Both the position numbers and the translations under genes were made by a program. The notes beneath the pieces are model-generated. The model ran no database searches. It was not told the origin of the DNA and worked only from the letters and a program-made list of their open reading frames with translations. Of a stretch of 64,000 bases of DNA, positions 15,948-25,072 are shown one piece after another (position 1 is the stretch's first letter; every line of letters begins with the position of its first letter). This DNA is from PALSA-610 sp038239145 (lineage in GTDB: Bacteria; Actinomycetota; Acidimicrobiia; IMCC26256; PALSA-610): positions 1 to 64,000 of the forward strand of contig JBBSFB010000019.1 in assembly GCA_038239145.1 (NCBI GenBank), read 5' to 3'.

Positions 15948-17900
15948 ATGGCCAAGTCCACCCCCGGCGACTATTCCGCCGCGCACATCCAGGTGCTCGA
16001 AGGCCTGGATCCGGTGCGCAAACGCCCGGGCATGTACATCGGCTCGACCGGTCCGACCGGCTTGCACCACCTGGTGTGGGAGGTGGTCGACAACGCCGTC
16101 GACGAGGCGATGGCAGGTGTCTGCACTCGCATCGATGTGACGCTCCTGGCCGACGGGGGAGTGCGTGTCACCGACGACGGCCGCGGCATCCCCGTCGACG
16201 AGCACCCCCAGTACAAGGGCAAGTCGGCGGCCGAGATCGTCATGACCACGTTGCACGCAGGCGGCAAGTTCGGCGGCGGCGGGTACAAGGTCTCGGGCGG
16301 GTTGCACGGCGTCGGCGTGTCCGTCGTGAACGCGTTGTCGTCACGCGTCGTGCTCGAGGTCGATCGCGACGGGCGCACCTACCGTCAGGAGTACGCGGCC
16401 GAGCCCGCGGGCAAGGGCGCGGTCCGGCCCGGCGTGCCCCAGGGGAAGTTGAAGGTCGTCGGGCAGTCGAAGCGCGGCCACACGGGAACGAGCGTCTCGT
16501 TCTGGCCCGACCCCGACGTGTTCGAGGAGATCGAGTTCAGGTACGCGACCATCGCCGAACGCCTGCAGGTGATGGCGTTCCTGAACCGCGGCCTGACGAT
16601 CGGGCTGAGCGACGAACGGCCCGGCCACAAGCAGTCGGAGTCATTCAAGTTCGACGGCGGCATCGTCGACTTCGTGCGTCACCTCAACCAGTCGAAAGAG
16701 CCCCTGTTCAAGGACATCGGCTACTTCGGCGACAAGGGCCCCGAAGGTGAGGTCGAGGTCGCGTGGCAGTGGAACACCGGCTACCACGAAGGGCTGCATT
16801 CGTTCGCCAACGGCATCTCCACGACCGAGGGTGGAATGCACGTCGAGGGGTTCCGGCGGGCACTCACCCAGGCCGTCAATCGCTACGCCAAGGATCGCAG
16901 TCTGGTGAAGGCCAAGGACGTCGCTTTCCAGGGCGACGACGTGCGCGAGGGTCTCACCGCGATCGTCTCCGTACGCCTCGGTGATCCACAGTTCGAGGGC
17001 CAGACCAAGGCGAAGCTCGGCAACACCGAGATGCGCACGTTGGTCGAGCGGGCCACGAACGTGCACCTCACTCGCTGGCTCGAAGAGCACCCCAACCCGG
17101 CCAAGGCGATCGTCGCCAAGGCGGCGAGCGCGTCGAAGGCGCGGTCCGCGGCGAAGTCGGCCCGCGACCTGACGCGGCGCAAGACCGCGCTCGATGGTGT
17201 GGGGATGCCCGACAAGCTCGCCGACTGCGCGTCGCGCGACCGCGACGGCGCCGAGCTCTTCCTGGTCGAGGGCGACTCCGCCGGTGGGTCCGCGCGCGAC
17301 GCCCGGGATCCCAAGAACCAGGCGATCCTGCCGCTTCGGGGGAAGGTGCTGAACGTCGAGCGCGCGTCGATGGACAAGGTTGTCGCCAACGCCGAGATCC
17401 AATCGTTGACGGCGGCGATCGGCGGCGGCATCGGGGCCGACTTCGACGTCAACAAGGTGCGCTACGGCCGTGTGATCATCCTCGCCGACGCCGACGTCGA
17501 CGGTGGGCACATCCGCACCCTCCTGATCACGTTCTTCTATCGACAGATGACGCCGTTGGTCGACAGCGGTCGCCTCTACGTCGCGCAGCCGCCCCTCTAC
17601 TCCGTCGAGATCGGCGGTCAGAAGCAGTACATCGCCGACGACGCAGCGCGATTGCGGGTGATGGAAGAGCACCCGAATCGCCAGCTCTCGTTCGCCCGGT
17701 TCAAAGGACTCGGGGAGATGGACCCGCACGAGTTGCGGGAGACGTGCATGAACCCGGCGACCCGCCATCTCGTGAAGATCGACGTCGACCAAGCGACGAT
17801 CGCCGACGACATCCTCTCGGTCCTCATGGGTGACGACGTCGAAGCCCGCCGCAACTGGATCCAGCACAACGCCAAGGACGCCCGCTTCCTCGACGTGTAG
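15948..17900 (+). CDS. gyrB: Type IIA DNA topoisomerase subunit B (GyrB family)
   Basis: A 650-residue GHKL ATPase subunit: VLEGLDPVRKRPGMYIG at residues 15-31, ATP-site Asn in EVVDNAVDEA, DDGRGIPVD, GGLHGVGVSVVNALS, QTKAKLGN, the TOPRIM motif VEGDSAGGSA with later DADVDGGHI, and C-terminal RFKGLGEMDP with NAKDARFLDV. Together with GyrA it forms a supercoiling or decatenating enzyme. QTKAKLGN and the C-terminus are gyrase-like. There is no dnaA, dnaN or recF nearby, the usual home of actinobacterial gyrB, so this could be a second (topo IV-like) set. ATG 15948 fits the family start. Confidence 0.93.
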   Translation: MAKSTPGDYSAAHIQVLEGLDPVRKRPGMYIGSTGPTGLHHLVWEVVDNAVDEAMAGVCTRIDVTLLADGGVRVTDDGRGIPVDEHPQYKGKSAAEIVMTTLHAGGKFGGGGYKVSGGLHGVGVSVVNALSSRVVLEVDRDGRTYRQEYAAEPAGKGAVRPGVPQGKLKVVGQSKRGHTGTSVSFWPDPDVFEEIEFRYATIAERLQVMAFLNRGLTIGLSDERPGHKQSESFKFDGGIVDFVRHLNQSKEPLFKDIGYFGDKGPEGEVEVAWQWNTGYHEGLHSFANGISTTEGGMHVEGFRRALTQAVNRYAKDRSLVKAKDVAFQGDDVREGLTAIVSVRLGDPQFEGQTKAKLGNTEMRTLVERATNVHLTRWLEEHPNPAKAIVAKAASASKARSAAKSARDLTRRKTALDGVGMPDKLADCASRDRDGAELFLVEGDSAGGSARDARDPKNQAILPLRGKVLNVERASMDKVVANAEIQSLTAAIGGGIGADFDVNKVRYGRVIILADADVDGGHIRTLLITFFYRQMTPLVDSGRLYVAQPPLYSVEIGGQKQYIADDAARLRVMEEHPNRQLSFARFKGLGEMDPHELRETCMNPATRHLVKIDVDQATIADDILSVLMGDDVEARRNWIQHNAKDARFLDV

Positions 17901-17913
17901 GGAGAGAACTCGC

Positions 17914-20340
17914 ATGGCCCGGCGCAAGACGACGAACCAGATGACGCTCGAGGCGCCCGCCGACGCGGAGATCCCGACGCGTACGCTCCAAGAAGAGGTC
18001 GAGAGCGCGTACCTCGAGTACGCGATGAGCGTGATCGTCCAGCGGGCACTGCCCGACGTGCGCGACGGGCTCAAGCCGGTGCACCGTCGCATCCTGTGGG
18101 CGATGCACGACGCGAACCTGCGCCCCGACCGGCCGTTCGTGAAGTGTGCGCGCGTAGTCGGCGAGGTCATGGCCAACTATCACCCGCACGGCGACACCGC
18201 GATATACGACGCGCTCGTCCGGATGGGGCAGACCTTCTCGCTCACGGCGCCCCTCGTCGACAAGCACGGGAACTTCGGTTCGCCCTCGGATCCGCCCGCC
18301 GCCTCCCGCTACACAGAGTGCCGGCTGTCGCCGCTGGCGATGGAGCTGCTCGCCGCGATCGACGAGGGAACCGTCGACTTCGAGCCCAACTACGACGGCT
18401 CCCGGAACGAACCGGTCGTGTTGCCGGCGCGGTTCCCGAACCTGCTCGTGAACGGTGCGCAGGGCATCGCGGTGGGCATGGCCACCAACATTCCGCCCCA
18501 CAACCTGGCCGAGGTGTGCAACGCCGCGATCAAGCTCATCGACAAGCCCGATGCCACGATCGCCGACCTCATGCGTGTCGTCAAAGGCCCCGACTTCCCG
18601 ACCGGCGGCCTCATCATGGGCAGCGACGGGATCAAGGACGCGCTGCTGACCGGCCGCGGCACCGTGCGGGTACGCGCCACACACGAGATCGAAGACCTTC
18701 CGCGCCGCGGTGGTCAGGCGATCGTGCTCACCGAGGTGCCGTTCCAGACGAGCGTCGACGCGATCTCGGGCAAGCTCACCGAGCTGGTCCTCGCGGGAAA
18801 GATCGACGGCGTCCGCGACATCCGCAACGAGTCCGGGCAGGGCAAGACCCGGCTCGTGATCGAGCTGCGACCCGACACCAATCCACAGATCGTGTTGAAC
18901 AACCTCTTCAAGCACACTGCCGCGCAGAGCACCTTCTCGGTCAACATGCTGGCGCTCGTCGACAACGTGCCCCGCACCGTCAACCTGCAAGAGGTGCTGC
19001 AGCACTGGCTCGACCACCAGGTCGTCGTCGTCACCCGGCGCAGCCAGTTCCGCTTGCAGAAGGCGCAGGACCGCCTCCACATCGTCGAAGGCCTGGTGAA
19101 GGCGCTCGACATGATCGACGAGATCGTGAAGGCGATCCGGGCGTCGAAGGATCGGGGGGCGGCCCGGCTGGCGCTGATGGCCAAGCCGTTCGAGTTCTCC
19201 GAGATCCAGGCCAACCACATCCTCGACATGCCGTTGGGCCGGCTGACCCAGCTCGGTCGCGAAGAGCTCGAGAAGGAACGCAAGGAGCTGGTGGCGCTGG
19301 TCAAGGAGCTGACCGCGATACTGGCCCGGCGCGACGTGCTCATGAGCGTGATCCGGGAGGAGCTGGTGGCCATCCGGGACGAGCACAAGGCGCCCCGCCG
19401 TACCCAGATCGTGAGCGACGACGCCGGCACCATCGACGTCGTGGCTCTGGTCGAGGACGAGCCGTACGTGGTCACGGTGACCGCGCGGGGCTACGTACGC
19501 GCCGTCCCCGAGCGCTCTCGTAAGTCGCTGGTCGCGAATCCGGGTGATCGCGACGCGGTCGCGCAGGCCATCGACACGACTGCGCTCTCCGGGCTGTTGT
19601 TCTTCACCGACCGCGGTCGCGCGTACCGCGCGACCGTTCACGAGTTGCCGAAGGAGAAGTTGAGCGCGGCGCAGAACCTGTTCCAATTCGGTGACGGCGA
19701 GAAGGTCGTGGCCGTGCTCGACGCACGTATGCACGAAGAGCACCCGAACCTCGTGTTCGTCACCGCGTCGGGCACCGTGAAGCGGACGGCGCTGAGCGAG
19801 TTCGCCGACGCGTCCGGCCGGCAGAATGGCCTGGTCGCGATGAAGCTCGGGTCGGAGGATCGCGTCGTCTCGGTCTTTCCGGGCTGGGACGACTACGAGG
19901 TGCTGCTGGTCACCGCGAACGGGCAGGGGATCCGCTTCGAGGAGAACGAGGCGCGGCCGGTAGGCCGGTCCGCGGGCGGGATGCGCGGCATCCGGCTGAA
20001 AGGCGACGACCGCGTCATCGGTGGCTGTGCGGCCGGCGACGGTGAGATCGTCGTGATTGCAACCGACCAGGGTTTCGCGAAGCGGACCGACGTCGACGAG
20101 TTCCCGGTGCAAGCCCGCGGTGGGTCCGGGCTGAAGGCGGCCAAGATCGACAAGGCCCGGGGCAAGCTCGTCGCGGTCACACCCGCGGCCGACACGCTCG
20201 CGTTCCTCGCGGCCGACGCATGTCTCGTGGTGCCCGGCGGAGGCGTGCGGGCGGCGTCGCGCGACGGTGGGGGATCGAAGGTGTGCCCGGAGGGGCTGCA
20301 GCAGGTCGTCGCCGTCGCGACCGCGCGCGCGGAGGCCTGA
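17914..20340 (+). CDS. gyrA: Type IIA DNA topoisomerase subunit A (GyrA family)
   Basis: An 808-residue subunit. The catalytic Tyr133 lies in SRYTECRL, and the quinolone-region helix reads HPHGDTAIYDALVRM, with Thr95 at the place of E. coli Ser83. The QARGGSG stretch near the C-terminus resembles the GyrA box that lets gyrase wrap DNA and supercoil, though its position late in the beta-pinwheel and its sequence are not canonical. DKHGNFGS replaces the more usual DGQGNFGS. ATG 17914 follows GGGAGAG and comes 13 bases after gyrB, so the two are one operon. Gyrase versus topo IV cannot be settled from this window. Confidence 0.92.
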   Translation: MARRKTTNQMTLEAPADAEIPTRTLQEEVESAYLEYAMSVIVQRALPDVRDGLKPVHRRILWAMHDANLRPDRPFVKCARVVGEVMANYHPHGDTAIYDALVRMGQTFSLTAPLVDKHGNFGSPSDPPAASRYTECRLSPLAMELLAAIDEGTVDFEPNYDGSRNEPVVLPARFPNLLVNGAQGIAVGMATNIPPHNLAEVCNAAIKLIDKPDATIADLMRVVKGPDFPTGGLIMGSDGIKDALLTGRGTVRVRATHEIEDLPRRGGQAIVLTEVPFQTSVDAISGKLTELVLAGKIDGVRDIRNESGQGKTRLVIELRPDTNPQIVLNNLFKHTAAQSTFSVNMLALVDNVPRTVNLQEVLQHWLDHQVVVVTRRSQFRLQKAQDRLHIVEGLVKALDMIDEIVKAIRASKDRGAARLALMAKPFEFSEIQANHILDMPLGRLTQLGREELEKERKELVALVKELTAILARRDVLMSVIREELVAIRDEHKAPRRTQIVSDDAGTIDVVALVEDEPYVVTVTARGYVRAVPERSRKSLVANPGDRDAVAQAIDTTALSGLLFFTDRGRAYRATVHELPKEKLSAAQNLFQFGDGEKVVAVLDARMHEEHPNLVFVTASGTVKRTALSEFADASGRQNGLVAMKLGSEDRVVSVFPGWDDYEVLLVTANGQGIRFEENEARPVGRSAGGMRGIRLKGDDRVIGGCAAGDGEIVVIATDQGFAKRTDVDEFPVQARGGSGLKAAKIDKARGKLVAVTPAADTLAFLAADACLVVPGGGVRAASRDGGGSKVCPEGLQQVVAVATARAEA

Positions 20341-20343
20341 TCG

Positions 20344-21015
20344 CTATTGCGCCGGGTTCTCGACGGTGTGCCAGTCGCGCGTCGTGAGGTACGTACGGAA
20401 CTGCTCGCCGATGCCGGCGACGTCGTCATTCGTCTTCGGGTGTCGGAGCTCGTAGAGCTGGAACCGCGGCATCGAACGCACGATGTCCCAAAGTGCGACC
20501 GCGTCGTCGCCCGTCGGAGCGGGCACGACGACCGGTCCGTACACGGCGTAGCCGTTGCCGACGATGACGGTGGGAACTCCGTGCGCGCCGTACCGTTCGA
20601 CCGCGTCGACGTGTTCGTCCCGCACGTCGGTGAGCGTCGACTCGTCGGCCACCGCGCGTTCGACGAACGTAGGATCGAACCCCGCCTCTGTGATCACTTC
20701 GGTGTGGCGGGCGGGGTCGTGGGTCTTGATGCCGTCGTAGAAGAAGGCGCGACCGACCGCCGCGTACCAACGGTCGAGCGCGTCGTTGCCGAGCTCTCGA
20801 CGGATCAGCGCGCCGACCCGCATCTGCCCGAACCCGTACGACCAGGGCCGCTCCCAGGGATGGGCCTTACCTTCGACCAGGTTGACCTCCTCCAGCGAGA
20901 AGAAGCGCCAGGTCACGTCGAGGTCGACGAGTTTGCGGACCTCCCGGATCCAGACCGACGACTGGTAGGCGTACGGGCACATCGGGTCGAAGTAGAAGGT
21001 CACTGGCTCGGTCAC
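20344..21015 (-). CDS. DsbA-fold protein, Rv2466c-like, with CPYA in place of CxxC
   Basis: A 223-residue thioredoxin-fold protein with a helical insert. The start TFYFDPMCPYAYQSSVWI, the block FFSLEEVNLV, the cis-Pro loop HGVPTVIV and the end GPVVVPAP...ELRHPK follow the mycothiol-dependent reductase Rv2466c and 2-hydroxychromene carboxylate isomerase relatives. Rv2466c has CPWC; here only the first Cys remains (CPYA), so it could use a monothiol mechanism with mycothiol. It converges on gyrA with a 3-base gap and diverges from the MDMPI-type gene with 41 bases between starts. Confidence 0.85.
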   Translation of the reverse strand: MTEPVTFYFDPMCPYAYQSSVWIREVRKLVDLDVTWRFFSLEEVNLVEGKAHPWERPWSYGFGQMRVGALIRRELGNDALDRWYAAVGRAFFYDGIKTHDPARHTEVITEAGFDPTFVERAVADESTLTDVRDEHVDAVERYGAHGVPTVIVGNGYAVYGPVVVPAPTGDDAVALWDIVRSMPRFQLYELRHPKTNDDVAGIGEQFRTYLTTRDWHTVENPAQ

Positions 21016-21056
21016 GGCCCGAGTCTCCCACGGCCCGGAGGGGGTACCGTGCGCGC

Positions 21057-21875
21057 ATGACCGAGCCGCTGATTGCCCGCCTCGACGAGGTGTGGACCGA
21101 CATCGCCGACGTGTGTGACGGGCTGACGGCGTCGGCCTGGGCGACGCCCACGGAATGCCCGGGCTGGACCGTGTTCGACAACGTCGCGCACATGATCGGG
21201 ACCGAGCGCATGCTCGCGGGGGAGCAACCCGATGCCGCCGCCGCCGTCGGCGCCGCGCCCCACGTGCGCAACGACATCGGCAAAGCGAACGAGCAGTGGA
21301 TCGCGAGCTATCGCGGCTGGGACGGGCCGAGGTTGCTCGACGAATTCCGTGCGGTGACGGGCCGGCGCCTCGACGGGTTGCGCGCGCTGACGGCGGAACA
21401 ATGGGATGCCGAAGGGTTCACGCCCGAAGGTCCCGGTCCCTACCGGCAGTTCATGGCGATCCGGGTGTTCGACTGCTGGTTCCACGCCGAAGACATCCGG
21501 GAGGCGCTCGGCCGGCCCGGGTTCCTCGAGGGTCCGGTCGCCGATCTCTCCCTCGAGCGCATCCCGCCGAAAGGGCTGGGCTACATCGTCGGCAAGAAGG
21601 CGGGCGCACCTGCGGGCAGCACCGTCGCATTCGTGATCGAGGGAACGCCCGAGAGCGCGGCCGCGATCTCGGTTCCGCCCGAGGGACGCGCGGTGTTGCT
21701 CGATGCGGTACCCGAAGAGCCGACCGTGGTCATCACCACCGATCGCCGCACGTTCGCCCGGCTTGCCGGCGGTCGTTGGACCGGCGACCACGCGCGCGCC
21801 CACGGGGTCGTCCGGATCGCCGGCGACCGCGCACTCGGCGACCGTGTCGTCGACAACATGGCGTTCACGATTTGA
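21057..21875 (+). CDS. Maleylpyruvate isomerase (MDMPI/DinB-like) family protein, possibly mycothiol-dependent
   Basis: A 272-residue protein. The N-terminal four-helix DinB/MDMPI domain has ECPGWTVFDNVAHMIGTE and CWFHAEDIREALG, which supply the His residues of the predicted metal site. The C-terminal part (about 180-270) is an SCP2-like sheet domain with FARLAGGRWTGDHARAHG. Family members (TIGR03083) are proposed mycothiol S-transferases or isomerases. The reaction is unknown here. The neighbour on the other side is a mycothiol-reductase-like protein, so a shared thiol theme is possible. Confidence 0.85.
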   Translation: MTEPLIARLDEVWTDIADVCDGLTASAWATPTECPGWTVFDNVAHMIGTERMLAGEQPDAAAAVGAAPHVRNDIGKANEQWIASYRGWDGPRLLDEFRAVTGRRLDGLRALTAEQWDAEGFTPEGPGPYRQFMAIRVFDCWFHAEDIREALGRPGFLEGPVADLSLERIPPKGLGYIVGKKAGAPAGSTVAFVIEGTPESAAAISVPPEGRAVLLDAVPEEPTVVITTDRRTFARLAGGRWTGDHARAHGVVRIAGDRALGDRVVDNMAFTI

Positions 21876-21894
21876 CGGTCACGGGCGCGCGCTG

Positions 21895-22098
21895 ATGTGG
21901 ATCCGGCGGATCGTCGGGACCGTGCTCGTCGCGGTGGGAGGCGTGTGGATCGCGCAGGGATCGGGCGCGCTGCACGGTTCGTTCATGACCGGCGAGGGCT
22001 TCTGGACGTTCATGGGTGTGCTCGCGGCGTTGATCGGTATCGCGCTGCTGGTCGGGGCCGCCCGGGCGCATCGTCGCGCCGACCGGGAGGACAGTTGA
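21895..22098 (+). CDS. Small two-helix membrane protein
   Basis: A 67-residue protein from ATG 21895. Two hydrophobic segments, VGTVLVAVGGVWIAQGSG (about 7-24) and WTFMGVLAALIGIALLVGAA (about 38-57), are separated by a short polar loop; the C-terminus is Arg/Asp-rich and so probably cytoplasmic. I recognise no family. It sits between the MDMPI-type gene (19 bases) and the MetF-like gene (1 base), on the same strand, with a GGGAGGA ribosome site for the next gene inside its own end, so it belongs to that operon. Confidence 0.65.
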   Translation: MWIRRIVGTVLVAVGGVWIAQGSGALHGSFMTGEGFWTFMGVLAALIGIALLVGAARAHRRADREDS

Positions 22099-22099
22099 C

Positions 22100-22885
22100 G
22101 TGAAGAAGCCGTTCGAGGTCGTGTGCGAGATCGAGCCCCCGACCCGCCCCGATCTGATGCACGTCCGGCACCAGATCGGCGTGCTGAGCAAGGTGGCCTC
22201 GCAGTTCCTCATCCCCGACAACCACATCGGGCGGGCGACCGTGTCGAGCGTTGCCGTGGCGCACGAGGTCGAGCGCATGGGTGGCCGGTCGATCGCATGC
22301 CTCAACGCCCGCGACCGCAACCTGCTCGGCTTCCGACGCGACCTCCTCACGGCCGCGGCCTACGGCGTCGATCAGTTCCTCTTCGTCTATGGCGACCGTC
22401 CCTCGCTCGGTGCTCGGACCGGTCAGCTCACCGTGCAGTCGATGATCCAGGAGTTGCGCGCGTTTCCCACCACACACGACGACACCGGCGGGCGACCGTT
22501 CCGTGCCGGAGTGTCGGCGGGCGCGGGAAAGCTCCCGACGTGGAAACGCGACGCCGACTTCCTCTTCGCCCAGGTCCGGTTCTCGCTCGACGCACTGCTC
22601 GAGTGGCGCGCCGGCGTCGAGTTCGACGGTCCCGTGTACGCAGGGGTGATGGTCGTGCCGAGCACAGCGATGGCGCGCAAGATCTCCGCCGACATCCCGC
22701 AGCTCGCGGTGCCCGACGCGTGGCTGCGCGCGATCGAGACCGATCCCGGGGCCGGCGTCGAGTTGGCGTGCGACCTCGTGGCCGCCATTCGCGACTCGGG
22801 CGCGTTCGACGGCGTGCATCTCGTTCCCGTCAGTCGTTACCGCGAGGTCGCGACCCGGCTGGAGTTGCGTCTCGCCCAGGCCTGA
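22100..22885 (+). CDS. Methylenetetrahydrofolate reductase (MetF)-like protein
   Basis: A 261-residue protein with the MTHFR TIM-barrel pattern: VVCEIEPPTRPD at the start, IGRATVSSVAVAHEVERMGG, CLNARDRNLLGFRRDLLTAAAYGVDQFLFVYGDRP (Asp and Arg near the flavin site), and FLFAQVRFSLDAL. Canonical MetF reduces 5,10-methylene-THF with FAD. It is a short and divergent version; actinobacterial paralogues have been linked to C1 or O-demethylation metabolism, so the substrate is unsure. The GTG start follows the small membrane protein by 1 base. Confidence 0.8.
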   Translation: MKKPFEVVCEIEPPTRPDLMHVRHQIGVLSKVASQFLIPDNHIGRATVSSVAVAHEVERMGGRSIACLNARDRNLLGFRRDLLTAAAYGVDQFLFVYGDRPSLGARTGQLTVQSMIQELRAFPTTHDDTGGRPFRAGVSAGAGKLPTWKRDADFLFAQVRFSLDALLEWRAGVEFDGPVYAGVMVVPSTAMARKISADIPQLAVPDAWLRAIETDPGAGVELACDLVAAIRDSGAFDGVHLVPVSRYREVATRLELRLAQA

Positions 22886-22913
22886 CGCGTATCGGCACCC
22901 GACGACGGAGTGA

Positions 22914-22928
22914 CCGGAACGGTTCCGG
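22914..22928. promoter_or_regulatory. Palindrome CCGGAAC-G-GTTCCGG
   Basis: A perfect 7-bp inverted repeat with one central base, ending 18 bases before the ATG of the zinc alcohol dehydrogenase. The GGAAC/GTTCC half sites are reminiscent of KstR-type half sites but the spacing differs. It is placed where a repressor would block initiation. Confidence 0.5.
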
Positions 22929-22946
22929 GCGTGTACCGTCCGCGTC

Positions 22947-24188
22947 ATGAAAGCCTTGCTCTACGGCGTGAAGCCCGACTCAGTACCGGTCCCCGAGACC
23001 GACAACTTGCTCCTGCGCAGCCTGGCGCAGACGCCGATGAAGCTCGTCGACATGGACGAGCCCGGGTTCTTCCTGCCCGACTGGGTCGTGACCAAGCCCC
23101 GCATGACCGGCATCTGCGGCTCCGACTCCAAGCAGGTCTTCATGGACTTCGGCGAGGTGGGCTCGGCCGACAACCCCATGAAGGGGTTCTTCTCGCTGCC
23201 GCAGGTACTCGGGCACGAGGTCGTGGCCGACGTCGTCGCGCTCGGGCCGGAAGCCGAAGGACTCGAGGTCGGCGACCGCGTGGTGTTGAACCCGTGGCTG
23301 TCGTGCGGTCCGCGCGGTGTGACCGCGCCGTGCCCGGCGTGTGCTGTCGGCGACTACAGCCTCTGCTACTCGTTCGACGTCGGGCCGATTCCGCCCGGCA
23401 TCCACATCGGTACCGCGCGCGACGTCAATGGCGGGTACGCGGAGGTGATGTCGGCACACGACTCGCAACTCTTCAAGGTTCCCGACAACGTCCCCGACGA
23501 GCTCGCCGTGTTCGCCGACCCATTCGCGGTTTCGCTGCACTCGATCACGCGCCACCCCCCGAAGCCGGGCGGCAAGGTGATGGTCTACGGCGCGGGCGCG
23601 CTCGGCACGTGCGCGACGGCGATCCTGCGGGCGCTCTACCCCGACGTCGAGGTGCTCGTCGTCGCCCGGTTCGAGGCGCAGGCCGAGATGGCGCGCAAAC
23701 TCGGCGCCAAGGTCATCGGGCACACGCCCGCGATGCAGGTTATCGAGGAGGCGGCGGCGTGGTCCGGAGGGATCCTGCGCGCGAGCGACGGGCTCCCGAT
23801 GGCGTTCCCGGGTTTCATCGACGTCGTGTACGACACCGTGGGCAAGCGGGAGACCTTCGAGGTCGGAACCCGCGTGCTCGCGGCGCGGGGCACGCTGGTG
23901 AAGGCGGGTGTGCACGGCCCCACCTGGTGGGAGGACACGCCGCTGTACTTCAAGGAGATCTCGATGGTCGGATCCAATGCCTTCGGGTTCGAGGAGGTCG
24001 AAGGTGTGCGCAAGCACGGTATCGGCCACTACCTGGACCTCGTCTCGTCGGGCCGGATCGATCTCACGGGCATGCTGACGCACACGTATCCGCTCGAGGC
24101 CTGGCGAGACGCGTTCACGACGCTGGCCACCCAGGACGACTCCGGCGCGATCAAGGTGGCGTTCGACTACCGGAACGCAAACGCCTGA
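22947..24188 (+). CDS. Zinc-dependent alcohol dehydrogenase (MDR family)
   Basis: A 413-residue medium-chain dehydrogenase. The catalytic-zinc Cys is in GICGSDSKQ and the His-Glu in LGHEVVADV, with a partial structural-zinc loop carrying Cys in CPACAVGDYSLC. The NAD(P) Rossmann turn is VYGAGALGTCA near residue 215. It oxidises an alcohol or reduces an aldehyde; the substrate is unknown. It is longer than usual, with an extended N-terminus (PVPETDNLLLRSLAQTPMK). A strong palindrome lies just upstream, and the enoyl-CoA hydratase gene follows after 79 bases. Confidence 0.9.
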   Translation: MKALLYGVKPDSVPVPETDNLLLRSLAQTPMKLVDMDEPGFFLPDWVVTKPRMTGICGSDSKQVFMDFGEVGSADNPMKGFFSLPQVLGHEVVADVVALGPEAEGLEVGDRVVLNPWLSCGPRGVTAPCPACAVGDYSLCYSFDVGPIPPGIHIGTARDVNGGYAEVMSAHDSQLFKVPDNVPDELAVFADPFAVSLHSITRHPPKPGGKVMVYGAGALGTCATAILRALYPDVEVLVVARFEAQAEMARKLGAKVIGHTPAMQVIEEAAAWSGGILRASDGLPMAFPGFIDVVYDTVGKRETFEVGTRVLAARGTLVKAGVHGPTWWEDTPLYFKEISMVGSNAFGFEEVEGVRKHGIGHYLDLVSSGRIDLTGMLTHTYPLEAWRDAFTTLATQDDSGAIKVAFDYRNANA

Positions 24189-24267
24189 TGGGCAGCCAGG
24201 CGCAGCAGGGAGGCCCGGTCGTTCCCGTGTGGCCCGCGGGCGATCGAGGGCCGAAGGGCGTAGCCGC

Positions 24268-25062
24268 ATGAGCGACGTCGTCCTCGTCGACATCGTCGAG
24301 CGCGTGGCGGTCATCACGTTGAACCGTCCCGATCAGCGCAACGCGCTGAATCGCGACGCGCGGCGCGAGCTGCCTGCGGCGATTACGCGCTGCGACGCCG
24401 ACGACGACGTCGACGTGATGATCCTCACCGGCGCCGACCCCGCGTTCTCGGCCGGCGTCGACCTGAAGGAGTTCGGCTCCGGTCAGGTGCAGCAGGGCGA
24501 GAGCTTCGGCGGTGTCGCCGAGAGCCGTGATTCGTTCCGCGGTGCGCTCCCGCCCCACACGAAGCCGTTGATCGGTGCGGTCAACGGGGTCGCGGTGACG
24601 GGGGGCTTCGAGGTCGCGCTCAACTGCGACTTCATCGTCGCCTCCGACCGCGCCCGCTTCGCCGACACGCACGCGCGCGTCGGCGTGATGCCGGGCTGGG
24701 GCTTGACGGTGTTGCTCGCCCAGCGCGTCGGAGTCGCACGGGCCAAGCAGTTGAGCTTCACCGGGAATTACCTCGACGCGCAGACCGCGTACGAGTGGTC
24801 CCTGGTCAACGAGGTCGTGCCCCACGACGAGCTATTGCCGCATTGTCGAAAGCTTGCCGCCGACATCGTCTCCAACGACCAGATGGGTGTGCGTCGCATG
24901 TTGCGCACCTACGACGAGGTGGCAGCGACGACCGTCGACGAAGGCTGGAAGATCGAGGCCCGGGTCAGTCGCGACTGGGAAGGTCCCGGCTTCGACCCCG
25001 CGAGCATCGAGTCGCGGCGCATGAAGATCGTCGAGCGCGGCCGCAGCCAGATCCAACCCTGA
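24268..25062 (+). CDS. Enoyl-CoA hydratase/isomerase (crotonase) family
   Basis: A 264-residue crotonase-fold protein from ATG 24268. The first oxyanion-hole segment is AFSAGVDLKEF, the second NGVAVTGGFEVALNCD, where the Glu matches Glu144 of the classical hydratase. The second catalytic Glu (Glu164 position, usually in PEILLG) is not seen; the segment reads ADTHARVGVMPGWG, so it may be a hydratase variant, isomerase or hydrolase. It follows the zinc dehydrogenase on the same strand and precedes the convergent palindrome. Confidence 0.9.
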   Translation: MSDVVLVDIVERVAVITLNRPDQRNALNRDARRELPAAITRCDADDDVDVMILTGADPAFSAGVDLKEFGSGQVQQGESFGGVAESRDSFRGALPPHTKPLIGAVNGVAVTGGFEVALNCDFIVASDRARFADTHARVGVMPGWGLTVLLAQRVGVARAKQLSFTGNYLDAQTAYEWSLVNEVVPHDELLPHCRKLAADIVSNDQMGVRRMLRTYDEVAATTVDEGWKIEARVSRDWEGPGFDPASIESRRMKIVERGRSQIQP

Positions 25063-25072
25063 CCCCATAAGT

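Noticed and set aside
17824..20112. 762-residue minus-strand open frame opposite gyrA
   Set aside because: Entirely antisense to a conserved gyrA with catalytic Tyr; shadow composition, no family motifs.
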